Of a stretch of 64,000 nucleotides of DNA, positions 34,032-42,770 are shown in pieces (within the stretch, counting starts at the first letter, position 1; every line of letters begins with the position of its first letter). This DNA is from Muribaculaceae bacterium. GTDB lineage: Bacteria > Bacteroidota > Bacteroidia > Bacteroidales > Muribaculaceae. The position numbers were made by a program, and so were the translations under genes. The stretch lies in the NCBI GenBank assembly GCA_009775225.1, contig VSPE01000007.1, positions 1 to 64,000 on the forward strand, written 5' to 3'. The notes under the pieces are model-generated. The model ran no database searches. It saw only the letters and a list, made by a program, of their open reading frames with translations, and was not told where the DNA came from.

Positions 34032-34532
34032 ATGGTAAACAATAAAAAGGGCAACGCAATCAGCAAGATAATAGAGGAAAATCTTGATTATCTTGTCAGG
34101 GTTGCGTATTTTCGTCTTGGCAGCAGGGTTGAGGCGGAAGACCTCGTTTATGATGCAGTCCTTCAGTTTCTTGAAAAAGCGCCAGGCAATATTCACCCGA
34201 AAAGTGTAAGGCTGTATCTGTTTAGGATTGTTCATAACCGATGTCTTGATAAATATCGTTCTGCTAAGAGAAATCTGATAGAGATAGACAGGATAGATAT
34301 AGAAGACGATACTGCGGAAATTCTCGGTATGGAGGATGCAGACCGAATTAATACGTTGCTTGACAGTCTGCCGACACGAGAAGCCGACATTATAAGGATG
34401 AACGTGATTGACAATCTTTCTTTCGTTGAAATCAGCAGTATTCTTTCCATTCCGCAGTCAACCGCCAAATCGCGCTATAAATCGGGTATGGACAGACTCA
34501 GAAAAATACTTACAACCGATAAAATGTCGTAG
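34032..34532 (+). CDS. ECF-type RNA polymerase sigma factor
   Basis: A 166-residue sigma-70 family protein of the extracytoplasmic-function class. Region 2 lies at about 10-75 (NLDYLVRVAYFRLGSRVEAEDLVYD and the promoter-melting part FRIVHNRCLDKYR), and region 4 at about 105-160 (LPTREADIIRMN then a helix-turn-helix LSFVEISSILSIPQSTAKSR). It is followed after 1 nt by a membrane protein of anti-sigma layout and then an outer-membrane receptor, the usual Bacteroidota signalling arrangement. Third-base choice looks more AT-rich than in surrounding minus-strand genes. Confidence 0.93.
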   Translation: MVNNKKGNAISKIIEENLDYLVRVAYFRLGSRVEAEDLVYDAVLQFLEKAPGNIHPKSVRLYLFRIVHNRCLDKYRSAKRNLIEIDRIDIEDDTAEILGMEDADRINTLLDSLPTREADIIRMNVIDNLSFVEISSILSIPQSTAKSRYKSGMDRLRKILTTDKMS

Positions 34533-34533
34533 C

Positions 34534-35691
34534 ATGGATGATTATAAGGATATAAAGGAACTGTTTACACCTCGTCATGACATAAAGGCGTCAGATGAAC
34601 TTCGTTGTAAAGTGAGGAAAGCACTTAACAGAAATAGCAGAGTGCGAAAGACAAGAACCTGGTTGCTGGGAGGAGTCGGATTCAGCACAGTCGCCGCCAT
34701 ATTTCTGCTCGTATTCATTCCCTCGGGAATGTCGGCCAAAGAAATGCTATCTCAGGCAATCGAAGCTATCGGAAGCGCCGAAAGCATCAAAATGAATGTA
34801 GAAGTCAGAACACATGCTGTTGAAAATTTCAGGCACATAGGGCTGGATGACAATTTTGTCACTCACCATATCGATATTGTTAAATCGGATTCGCTGTTGC
34901 GATGGCGCATAGACAAAGGAGAGCGCATGGCAATGGGAAATGACAGGGAGATATACACATGGATACCTGCTTTGAGCCTGGGCTGGCACATCAATGACTC
35001 GGACAATGAAAATGTATTGGGTTATATGTCGGCATTGCTGGCTCCGTGGAAAATACTTGAAACCGAACTTGACAACTGCGTCAACAACTGCAATGCGGAA
35101 TATAAAGTCAGCAAAACAAAGGACGAGATAATCCTTACTATTCATTCGGAGCCACAGGGTGATTTTGACAATCCGTATCTGCTGAATACTTCAATTGCAG
35201 AGTCTGAGAGTATTCGAAAATATGTAATCGAAGCAGAGTCGAAGCGATTGAAAACCGTGATGATAAGTGTCGTTTCCGGCAGGCGTGTAGTTCCTGTTCT
35301 GAAAGTATCCGACATCAGATATGACAACAGCCCTTCGGAAAATAATTACATGCTGCCAAACGGTATAAAATTTGTGGAATTTGATAATCAACCAGGTGGC
35401 TTGAATGGCTTGAGTGCTGAAGAGGCTGCTTCTACATTTTTGAATGCGTTTGCCGATTGGGATGAAGATGTCATAGATAAAATGTTGGAGCGCGAGTTGC
35501 AGCACGCATTTTACAGGGAATATTATCAAGGGGCAAAGCTTTGCTCGATAGGACGTGCATTTACGTCAGGTTCGGGAAACTCGGTTTTTGTTCCATATAC
35601 GTTGAAACTCCGAGACGGCACTTCTCAACGCCATAACATAGCCTTGCAGCGAACCAACTCGGGCGGCTGGGTTGTGGCCGGAGGTCTTTAA
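34534..35691 (+). CDS. Membrane anti-sigma-like protein with periplasmic sensor domain
   Basis: A 385-residue protein starting at ATG 34534 (MDDYKDIKEL), one base after the sigma stop; an earlier in-frame start would lie inside the sigma gene. Residues 1-45 are cytoplasmic and charged, a membrane helix spans about 46-66 (WLLGGVGFSTVAAIFLLVF), and the rest is periplasmic. The middle part (about 70-280) recalls LolA/LolB-like beta folds; the last 95 residues (AEEAASTFLNAFADWDEDVI onwards) look like an NTF2-like domain. Position and topology suggest it binds the sigma factor until a signal arrives. Family assignment is inference. Confidence 0.72.
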   Translation: MDDYKDIKELFTPRHDIKASDELRCKVRKALNRNSRVRKTRTWLLGGVGFSTVAAIFLLVFIPSGMSAKEMLSQAIEAIGSAESIKMNVEVRTHAVENFRHIGLDDNFVTHHIDIVKSDSLLRWRIDKGERMAMGNDREIYTWIPALSLGWHINDSDNENVLGYMSALLAPWKILETELDNCVNNCNAEYKVSKTKDEIILTIHSEPQGDFDNPYLLNTSIAESESIRKYVIEAESKRLKTVMISVVSGRRVVPVLKVSDIRYDNSPSENNYMLPNGIKFVEFDNQPGGLNGLSAEEAASTFLNAFADWDEDVIDKMLERELQHAFYREYYQGAKLCSIGRAFTSGSGNSVFVPYTLKLRDGTSQRHNIALQRTNSGGWVVAGGL

Positions 35692-35720
35692 CTGAAAAAT
35701 ACTATTTGAAATAATTAATA

Positions 35721-38030
35721 ATGCCATTAAAGAAATTAGTGGCAGGGCTATTGCTCTGCCTGTGCTGCGACACACTTTTAGCTGCAAATCAGACTTTTGA
35801 GGGTGTGGTGAAGGATGATTTGGGCAATCCTTTGGGATTTGCCAATGTTACCTTGATGCCGCTCAATGATTCAACTGTTATTGCAGGAGCCGTAACTGAT
35901 GTGACCGGGAAATTTGTAGTTGCCGGAGACTGCACAAGCGTGTTGCTAAAAATCACGGCTATGGGATACGAAGACAAGACAATAAACAGTCCTGATGCAA
36001 ATGTCGGTGATGTTGTCCTTGTCCCGACATCGTATATGCTTGGAGAAGTGGTGGTGAAAGGCTCTCGCCCTATTACCAAGCTCAAAGGAGATGGTTTACA
36101 GGTTAATGTCTCCGGTTCATATCTTGCCAATACAGGCACTGCTCTTGATGTGCTTGGTAAAATGCCTTTTGTTATAAAGTCAGGTTCCGAGATAGAAATT
36201 TTCGGAAAAGGGACGCCGTTTATATATATAGACGGCAGGCAGGTACGTGATGTTTCGGAACTTAATCAACTGGCTTCATCACAGATGAAAAGTGTGGAAA
36301 TAGTGACTAATCCGGGGGCAAGATATGCTTCTACAGTCAACTCCGTTATCCGAATTACAACAGTGGCGCCTGTGGGTGAGGGATTATCATTTAACGACCG
36401 CACAACAGTCGGTTATAAGCATTATGTCTATCTGTTTGAACAGGTAAATCTCAACTGGCGCAAAAATGGGGTTGACATTTTTGGTATGCTGAATTACGAG
36501 AATTACAGGGAGCGGACAGCGTTCTCGGAGAGTATAACGAAGTATCTCAAATCAGGAACCATACATCATAACGGCTCCGGACAAAACTTTGCAAAACATC
36601 CGGTATATCAGGGAAAATTAGGGCTGAATTATACTCTTTCATCGCATAACTTCGGTTTATACTATGATTTCATATTTAAGCCGTCGACAATTACCGGAGA
36701 CTCGTTTACCGACCGTTATATCGACAACATCCTTACGGAAAACCTTGAAAACAATTCCAATTCAAAGCATCGTAACCGACAGCATCTTGTGAGCGCATAC
36801 TATGCCGGTGTGATTGGTAAATGGCAGCTTTCGGCCAATTTCGATGCGCTATGGCAGATAAATAACCGAAACAATAGGGAAAATGAAATATCTAACGTAA
36901 ATCATAAGCGAGACTTTACCACAAATAATAATGTCGACAACCGACTTCTTGCAGCTAACATAATAGCATCTGTCCCCGTTTGGAAAGGTGATGTCAAATT
37001 TGGAACAGAGCTCAGCAATATTCACCGCAACGACAGATATTTAGGAAATACAGATTATATTACCGATAGTGATGTTAAGATAATCGAGACAACAACGGCT
37101 CTGTTTGCCGAGATGGAACAGACTTTTGACGCAATAACGGCACGTGCGGGCCTGCGTTGGGAATATACCGATGTCACGAATTGGCAATCAGGGCAGCCAC
37201 GCGATAGCCGTAAATATCATAATCTCGCTCCAACTGCCTCTTTGTCATTCCCCATAGGCAATATAAAGGCACGTCTTTCATATATGCGAAAGACATCACG
37301 CCCGACATTCGGGCAACTCAGTTCTGCCATAAAGTATATCGACCGATACAGTTATGAATCAGGCAACCCGTGCTTGCGTCCGATATATCGCGATTATATT
37401 TCAGCTTCGGCATCATGGGAAAATCTTGCCATAGAACTTGAATACTGTTCTACTAAAAACTATTTCATGTGGCAGACATCGGAATATCCCGGGAACAAAG
37501 ACATCACTCTGCTGACTATGGTAAATATGCCGAAGTTCAGCACCTATGGAGCATATATAAACTACACACCGACATTTTTCGAATGTTGGCATCCGTCTAT
37601 AATGGCAGGAATTAATATACAGGATTTCAAGATAGAACATGCCGGCAGAGTTATCATATTAAATCGACCGTTGGGAATATTCCGATTTGACAACGCCATA
37701 CACCTACCCCGTAATATATGGCTGAATGTCGACTTGTCGGCAAGAACATCGGGCAATGGAGATAATTATTATATTAAACCACATTGGCAATGCAATGTCG
37801 GGCTATATAAATCATTTGTCAATGACACGTGGAGCTTCAGATTACAACTCAACGATGTTTTCGACACATGGAGACAGGGTGTAACTCTATATGATGCTAT
37901 TAGTTGTGGCTCATCAAAGAAGATATACGACACACGTGAATTGTCACTGACGATAAGATACAATTTTAATTCCGCAAGGTCTAGATACAAAGGTCGCGGA
38001 GCCGGTAATAACGACAAGAACAGGTTTTGA
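35721..38030 (+). CDS. TonB-dependent-receptor-like outer-membrane protein
   Basis: A 769-residue outer-membrane protein. A signal peptide (1-22) precedes a carboxypeptidase-regulatory-like beta sandwich (about 25-105: TFEGVVKDDLGNPLGFANVTL ... LKITAMGYED), a plug-like domain (about 110-215: GEVVVKGSRP, FIYIDGRQV, SVEIVTNPGARY) and a long beta-barrel to the C-terminus. This is the layout of the OMP_b-brl_3 group. No SusD-like gene follows, so it is not a standard polysaccharide locus. It lies 29 nt after the anti-sigma-like gene and is the likely target or sensor of that pair; the ligand is unknown. Confidence 0.88.
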   Translation: MPLKKLVAGLLLCLCCDTLLAANQTFEGVVKDDLGNPLGFANVTLMPLNDSTVIAGAVTDVTGKFVVAGDCTSVLLKITAMGYEDKTINSPDANVGDVVLVPTSYMLGEVVVKGSRPITKLKGDGLQVNVSGSYLANTGTALDVLGKMPFVIKSGSEIEIFGKGTPFIYIDGRQVRDVSELNQLASSQMKSVEIVTNPGARYASTVNSVIRITTVAPVGEGLSFNDRTTVGYKHYVYLFEQVNLNWRKNGVDIFGMLNYENYRERTAFSESITKYLKSGTIHHNGSGQNFAKHPVYQGKLGLNYTLSSHNFGLYYDFIFKPSTITGDSFTDRYIDNILTENLENNSNSKHRNRQHLVSAYYAGVIGKWQLSANFDALWQINNRNNRENEISNVNHKRDFTTNNNVDNRLLAANIIASVPVWKGDVKFGTELSNIHRNDRYLGNTDYITDSDVKIIETTTALFAEMEQTFDAITARAGLRWEYTDVTNWQSGQPRDSRKYHNLAPTASLSFPIGNIKARLSYMRKTSRPTFGQLSSAIKYIDRYSYESGNPCLRPIYRDYISASASWENLAIELEYCSTKNYFMWQTSEYPGNKDITLLTMVNMPKFSTYGAYINYTPTFFECWHPSIMAGINIQDFKIEHAGRVIILNRPLGIFRFDNAIHLPRNIWLNVDLSARTSGNGDNYYIKPHWQCNVGLYKSFVNDTWSFRLQLNDVFDTWRQGVTLYDAISCGSSKKIYDTRELSLTIRYNFNSARSRYKGRGAGNNDKNRF

Positions 38031-38067
38031 ACACAAATATAGCGCGAATTGCCTTCGGATTTGTGTT
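38030..38067 (+). terminator. Weak hairpin after the receptor gene
   Basis: A 9-bp inverted repeat, AACACAAAT (38030-38038) and ATTTGTGTT (38059-38067), with a 20-nt loop starts at the receptor's stop codon. There is only a short T-run, so termination is plausible but not certain. Confidence 0.4.
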
Positions 38068-38109
38068 TACGACAAAATAAAAATGTAGATGCTAAACTCC
38101 GAAAAGAGC

Positions 38110-38125
38110 TACTCAGTACTGAGTA
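38110..38125. repeat. Perfect 16-bp palindrome
   Basis: TACTCAGTACTGAGTA is its own reverse complement. It lies in the 484-nt gap between the receptor gene and the NagB/PIG-L gene, 80 nt past the receptor stop. A dimeric protein's binding site or an element end are both possible. Confidence 0.4.
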
Positions 38126-38210
38126 AATTGTGCTATCTCAATAGAAATGCTACAAAACAAGAGACCTGTCGGGCACTTCACTCTTGGGGGTAGTTTACCA
38201 ACTATTTCAA

Positions 38211-38432
38211 TTACTTCCATCGTCGTGCCACCAACGCCTCAGCATAGTCCTTCAACTCAAAGGTTAAGATATTCCGTTCACAAATGAGAGGCGTTCGCGA
38301 CCGCGATTTCTTTATCTTCCACTAGTCAAACTATACGCCTGAATTTTTAACTTATCCTCGGTGCATTTGTTTAATTGCGTTTGGATAAATGGTAAAACAG
38401 TGGTCTCCGACCACAAATTTCATTAAACCCAT
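38211..38432 (-). pseudogene. Decayed small gene with in-frame stops
   Basis: One minus-strand frame begins at an ATG (38432, or 38423) and reads MKFVVGDHCFTIYPNAIKQM, then meets three stop codons within 11 codons, and continues in the same frame as RSRTPLICERNILTFELKDY followed by AEALVARRWK and a final stop. Both parts look like real protein, and no frameshift is needed to join them. The family was not recognised. It probably represents a small accessory gene inactivated by nonsense changes at the right edge of the block. Confidence 0.35.
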
Positions 38433-38454
38433 GCCCTGTGATTACGGCTTGACC

Positions 38455-38492
38455 CATAAGAAAGGCAGCTCTGACGAGCTGCCTTTCTTATG
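38455..38492 (-). terminator. Strong 17-bp terminator hairpin
   Basis: Perfect 17-bp inverted repeat (38455-38471 with 38476-38492) around the tetraloop TGAC, 22 nt after the NagB/PIG-L stop. The outer arms are CATAAGAAA and its complement. It could act in both directions. Confidence 0.85.
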
Positions 38493-38514
38493 TTTGTTGT
38501 CGCAAATGATTGTT

Positions 38515-40491
38515 TTAAAGCGGCTTGTATTCCACAAATGCCTCAATGGCTTCATATGATGCCAGTCCGAGGTTTTGATAGAGCTGTGCTGTTGCGCTGT
38601 TGCGCTCTTCGGCACGCTGCCAGAACAGGCGGTCGTCGTCGCCGAGGAAGGGCGCGTTTTCCATTTGGCTCTGGTGTTTGAGAATGGAGTTGCGCTTGAA
38701 GCGAAGCTCTTCGGGCGAAATAGGCACAGCCATTTCGATGTGGTCGATTTCCCATTCGGCCCATGCTCCGCGGTACATCCATATACGGCAGTCGGCCATC
38801 CAAGGCTCGTTTTTAAGCTCGTCGATAGCGGCGAGAACGGCGTCGGTGCAAACCTTGTGTGTGCCGTGGGGGTCGGCGAGGTCGCCTGCCACAAAAATCT
38901 GGTGAGGCTTTACTTCGCGGAGCAGCTTGATTACGATATCAACGTCTTTCTGCGATAGCTCGCCTTTCTTGATAGTGCCGGTTTCGTAGAACGGCAGGCG
39001 CAGGAAGTGGATATGACCCGGTTTCACGCCTATGTAGTTGCAGGCAATGGTAGCTTCGGCCTGGCGAATCATAGTTTTGATTTCGCGTATGGCGGCGCTG
39101 TCCATGTCGCCCGGTTTCTTTTGGTTTACAAATTCCTGCACTTCCTTCGAAAGCTTCTCGTAGCCGCCTTCGCCGAAGCCGAAAGCGGGTGCGATTTTAT
39201 CCATCATCAGGAAGTAGCGCATCATGTCTTCGTCGCCCACGGCGATGTTGCCCGAGGTCTCGTATGCCACGTGCACGTCGTGCTTTTGGTCTACGAGGCG
39301 TTTGAGAGTGCCGCCCATCGAGATAACGTCGTCGTCGGGGTGGGGCGAGAATACTATCACACGTTTGGGGTAGGGGTTGGCGCGCTCGGGGCGATATGTG
39401 TCGTCGGCATTGGGTTTGCCGCCGGGCCAGCCGGTGATAGTATGCTGCAGGTCGTTGAAAATCTTGATATTCACATTATATGCCGAACCGTAGAGCGCGA
39501 GCAGTTCGCCGAGGCCCCAGTCTTTGTAGTCCTTGTCGGTGAGCTTGAGGATAGGCTTGCCGGTCATCCTGCAAAGCCATACAATGGCGCGGCGTATGAG
39601 TTTGTCGTTCCACTCGCAGGAAGTCACTTTCCAGGGGTGCGATATGCGGGTGAGGTCTTCGGCGCCGGCCAGGTCGGTGATTACCTTTACGTGCGGGTGG
39701 CCCTGAAGGAACGATGCGGGCACAGCGGTGGTCGGAGCTTCTTCTACAGTGCGGCGGATAATGTCGGCGCTGTTTTCGCCCCATGCCATTGTGAGCACGC
39801 GGCGTGCGCTTGCTATGTTTGCTATGCCGAGAGTAATCGCCGATGTGGGAGCCTCGTCACAGTTGTAGTCTTTTGCGATGCGGTGGCGTGTCTCATTGCC
39901 GAGAAGTACCAGTCGGCAGTAGCTTGACTGCTGAGAGCCGGGTTCGTTGAATGCGATAGTGCCTGAGGGTGCTATCTCGCACAGGCACACGTCGATGCCG
40001 CCTTCTTCGGCAATGGCGTTCTCGTAGGCCTGGCAGTATTCGTACATCGTATCCTTCGTAATTGCAGGATTGATAGTACGCACGTTCTCGGTTTTGAAGC
40101 CTACATGCTTAAGGAACACATCGTTGAGGCGGGTGAGGGTAGAGGGGCCTCCGGGATTGAGGGGGAAGAATTCGGAAATGTTGAAAATCACAACATTGCT
40201 GAAGTCCACCTTACCTTCTTTGTGGAGGTTGATGAGAGCTGCATAAACACGGTGTGTGCTGTTTCCGGCACCGAGTGCGAGCACGCACTTGCCTTTCATT
40301 TCGGTATATCGCTTGATATACCGTACAATCTCGCCGGCAATGAAGTCGGCCCCGTCGGTGGCTGTCTCGAAGATGCGAGTGTCGAGCTTTTCCTCACGGC
40401 GCAGGGCAGCGAGCTCGATTTCGCTGTCGGGGTTGTAGTACCTCCGGGGAATTCTGTCCAGTTTGATTTGGCTGCTTAAGTCTGTTCTCAT
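38515..40491 (-). CDS. NagB-like/PIG-L fusion protein with altered NagB catalytic residues
   Basis: A 658-residue fusion. Residues 1-290 have the glucosamine-6-phosphate deaminase fold (LALGAGNST, then FNISEFFPLN and IAPSGTIAFNEPGS). Compared with E. coli NagB, the NMDEY motif reads NISEF and the GNDGHIAFNEP loop reads APSGTIAFNEP, so D72, D141 and H143 are replaced and only E148 is kept. Residues 370-658 are a PIG-L/LmbE deacetylase with its zinc motif intact (FSPHPDDDVISMGG and ADPHGTH). Similar fusions occur in other Bacteroides-group genomes. It may deacetylate an N-acetylglucosamine derivative and use the NagB part for binding. It is flanked by a strong terminator. Confidence 0.88.
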   Translation of the reverse strand: MRTDLSSQIKLDRIPRRYYNPDSEIELAALRREEKLDTRIFETATDGADFIAGEIVRYIKRYTEMKGKCVLALGAGNSTHRVYAALINLHKEGKVDFSNVVIFNISEFFPLNPGGPSTLTRLNDVFLKHVGFKTENVRTINPAITKDTMYEYCQAYENAIAEEGGIDVCLCEIAPSGTIAFNEPGSQQSSYCRLVLLGNETRHRIAKDYNCDEAPTSAITLGIANIASARRVLTMAWGENSADIIRRTVEEAPTTAVPASFLQGHPHVKVITDLAGAEDLTRISHPWKVTSCEWNDKLIRRAIVWLCRMTGKPILKLTDKDYKDWGLGELLALYGSAYNVNIKIFNDLQHTITGWPGGKPNADDTYRPERANPYPKRVIVFSPHPDDDVISMGGTLKRLVDQKHDVHVAYETSGNIAVGDEDMMRYFLMMDKIAPAFGFGEGGYEKLSKEVQEFVNQKKPGDMDSAAIREIKTMIRQAEATIACNYIGVKPGHIHFLRLPFYETGTIKKGELSQKDVDIVIKLLREVKPHQIFVAGDLADPHGTHKVCTDAVLAAIDELKNEPWMADCRIWMYRGAWAEWEIDHIEMAVPISPEELRFKRNSILKHQSQMENAPFLGDDDRLFWQRAEERNSATAQLYQNLGLASYEAIEAFVEYKPL

Positions 40492-40584
40492 TTGTCAATA
40501 GTTGTCCTACTTGTATAGGGTATAGCGATAGTGGTTGATTATCAAGAGCTATAGTTGCTATAGGTGTCGTTGTGTACGACCATG

Positions 40585-40592
40585 CAAATTTA
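40585..40592 (-). promoter_or_regulatory. Putative -7 box of the NagB/PIG-L gene
   Basis: Minus strand TAAATTTG matches TAnnTTTG and lies 93 nt before the ATG at 40491. No clear -33 element is seen. Confidence 0.35.
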
Positions 40593-40671
40593 TACATTTT
40601 TTCGGAGTGAGACATACTTTTAATATTAAAAATATGTCACCGATATTTAAAAAATCCTATAGCACACTCTC

Positions 40672-41556
40672 TCAGTCGATATATCGCCGGGTGATGTCGC
40701 CGTAAGCTTCGATGCGCCTGTCGCGCAGGAATGGCCACCAGCGGCGTACCTGCTCGCTGCGGTGCATGTCGATGTCGATGATTTCAGTGGCTTCCTCGCG
40801 GTCGCCGGCCTTGTACAGGAACTCGCCTTGCGGCCCTGTCACGAAACTCGTGCCCCAGAATTGTATGCCTCCGGTTTGCCCCGAAGGGTCGCTCTCGTGC
40901 CCGACACGGTTTACCGACACCACAGGAAGACCATTGGCTACGGCATGTGCGCGCTGTATTGTCACCCAGGCGTCGCGTTGGCGGGCCTGCTCCTCAGGAG
41001 TGTCGCTCGACTCCCAGCCTATAGCTGTAGGGTATATGAGAAGGTCGGCGCCGGCAAGGGCCATGAGGCGGGCTGCTTCGGGGTACCATTGGTCCCAGCA
41101 TACAAGTACTCCAAGACGTCCCACCGAAGTGTCGATAGGCTTGAAGCCAAGGTCGCCGGGTGTGAAATAGAACTTTTCGTAATATGCGGGGTCGTCGGGA
41201 ATGTGCATCTTGCGGTATTTGCCGGCTATCGAGCCGTCGGCTTCGAATACTACGGCGGTGTTGTGGTAGAGTCCGGCGGCGCGGCGCTCGAAAAGCGACG
41301 TTACCAGCACCACGCCGCACTCGGCGGCCAGGGCGCTGTAGAAGTCGGTGATGTCGCCGGGTATAGGCGTTGCGAGCGAGCAAAGCTCTACGTGCTCTGT
41401 CTGGCAGAAGTAGAGCGAGTCGTGCAGCTCCTGATTCACAATGAGCTTGGCTCCTTTCTCGGCCAGGACGCGTACTTTTTCGGCTATGCGGCGGCGGTTG
41501 TCGCTTATATCAGCGGTATTTTGCTGTTGTATTATACCTACGGGGATTGTCTTCAT
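40672..41556 (-). CDS. aguB: N-carbamoylputrescine amidase
   Basis: A 294-residue nitrilase-superfamily enzyme that hydrolyses N-carbamoylputrescine to putrescine, CO2 and ammonia. The catalytic triad is visible: E43 in NQELHD, K116 in KYRKMHIPDD, C153 in LVCWDQWYPE. Length is typical. The agmatine deiminase gene lies 152 nt upstream on the same strand, so the two consecutive steps of the agmatine route to putrescine are adjacent. Confidence 0.95.
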   Translation of the reverse strand: MKTIPVGIIQQQNTADISDNRRRIAEKVRVLAEKGAKLIVNQELHDSLYFCQTEHVELCSLATPIPGDITDFYSALAAECGVVLVTSLFERRAAGLYHNTAVVFEADGSIAGKYRKMHIPDDPAYYEKFYFTPGDLGFKPIDTSVGRLGVLVCWDQWYPEAARLMALAGADLLIYPTAIGWESSDTPEEQARQRDAWVTIQRAHAVANGLPVVSVNRVGHESDPSGQTGGIQFWGTSFVTGPQGEFLYKAGDREEATEIIDIDMHRSEQVRRWWPFLRDRRIEAYGDITRRYID

Positions 41557-41708
41557 TTTTTTCAGATGTTAAGAGAGCGTTTGAGTTTTGCTTATGTTAA
41601 GATTTAGAGCGGATTTCCGAGACTGTTTTGAGATTGAATGAAGGAATTATGGGGTTCCATAAAGACTGAATGAACGCTCGCAACAGGCCGGAAAGACCTC
41701 TCATGATT

Positions 41709-42770
41709 TCATAAAGTTAAATTCAGACATTCTCTAAAAAGGCTTCCGGCCGGAAGCTGCATAGTGGCGCAGTGGAGCGAGCCATGCTGGCGTATGAGGG
41801 CGCGGCAGTCTACAGGCACGATGTCATAGTCGGGCATGGCTGTGCGCAGAGCCATTTGAGCCATGAGGTCTTTCATGGGCTGCCCGTACACAGGGAGTAT
41901 CACTGCGCCGTTCACTATGAGGAAATTTGCGTAAGTGGCAGGCAGGCGGTGCCCGTCGTCGGAGTCGTGGATAGCGTCGGGAAGCGGCAGCTCTACCAGG
42001 TGATACGGCTTTCCGTCGGCCGTGCGCAGTGCCTCGAGGTCTTTTCGCATCAGGGCAAGAGGCTCGTAGTGGCTGTCGTCGGGGTCGGAGCAGCCGGTGT
42101 AGAATATCACGTCGCCAGGAGGCGCGAGGCGTGCCAGTGTGTCAATATGGCCGTCGGTGTCGTCGCCTTCGAGTGCGCCGTGCCACAGCCACAGAACACG
42201 CTCCACCCCGAGGGCATCACGTAGGTATGCCTCGATTTGCTCCTGTGAAAGGTCGCCGTTGCGGTTCGGCGACATCATGCAGTGGTGCGTGGTGATGAGA
42301 GTGCCCTTGCCGTCGCTTTCTATTGCGCCGCCTTCGAGCACGAAGCCGAGGCGGTTACGGCGTCGGCTGCCGAATATGCCGGTGGCAAGCAGCTCGGAGG
42401 TGGCGAGGTTATCGCGGTCGGCGGCGAATTTCAGCCCCCAGCCGTTGAATTTAAAGTCGTTGGCAGTGAGTGCACCGTCTTGGTCGACAGTGGTGATTGG
42501 GCCGTAATCGCGCGTCCACGTATCGTTGGTGGGCACGTTTATGTAAATTACATTGAGGCCGTTGTCGCCGGAGGGCAGATATTCTGCGGACGGCTCTTCG
42601 GGGCCTATCAGTATCACTTTTGCCCTGGGTGCTATGGCGGCTATAATGTCGGCATAGCAGCGCCGTACTTCATCGAGCATGTATTCCCAGTCGGTGCCGG
42701 CATGCGGCCACGCCATAAGTATGGCATCGGCGGTTTCCCATTCGGCTGGCAGACGTAGCGTGTTGTTCAT
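41709..42770 (-). CDS. aguA: Agmatine deiminase
   Basis: A 353-residue guanidino-group-modifying enzyme that converts agmatine to N-carbamoylputrescine and ammonia. The N-terminal AILMAWPHAGTDW, the TRDYGPI and GGAIESDGKGT blocks and the DGHIDTLAR block are conserved; the catalytic Cys is C334 in GSLHCATMQLP. Length is normal. Its start overlaps the stop of a small acidic gene by 4 nt. Confidence 0.95.
   Translation of the reverse strand: MNNTLRLPAEWETADAILMAWPHAGTDWEYMLDEVRRCYADIIAAIAPRAKVILIGPEEPSAEYLPSGDNGLNVIYINVPTNDTWTRDYGPITTVDQDGALTANDFKFNGWGLKFAADRDNLATSELLATGIFGSRRRNRLGFVLEGGAIESDGKGTLITTHHCMMSPNRNGDLSQEQIEAYLRDALGVERVLWLWHGALEGDDTDGHIDTLARLAPPGDVIFYTGCSDPDDSHYEPLALMRKDLEALRTADGKPYHLVELPLPDAIHDSDDGHRLPATYANFLIVNGAVILPVYGQPMKDLMAQMALRTAMPDYDIVPVDCRALIRQHGSLHCATMQLPAGSLFRECLNLTL

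Noticed and set aside
38211..38432. Transposase remnant
   Set aside because: The decayed frame is at the edge of an accessory block, but no DDE-type motif or terminal inverted repeats were seen, so it is listed only as an unidentified pseudogene.
38031..38514. CRISPR or tandem-repeat array in the largest intergenic gap
   Set aside because: The gap holds a weak hairpin, one palindrome, a decayed gene and a terminator, but no regularly spaced repeats.
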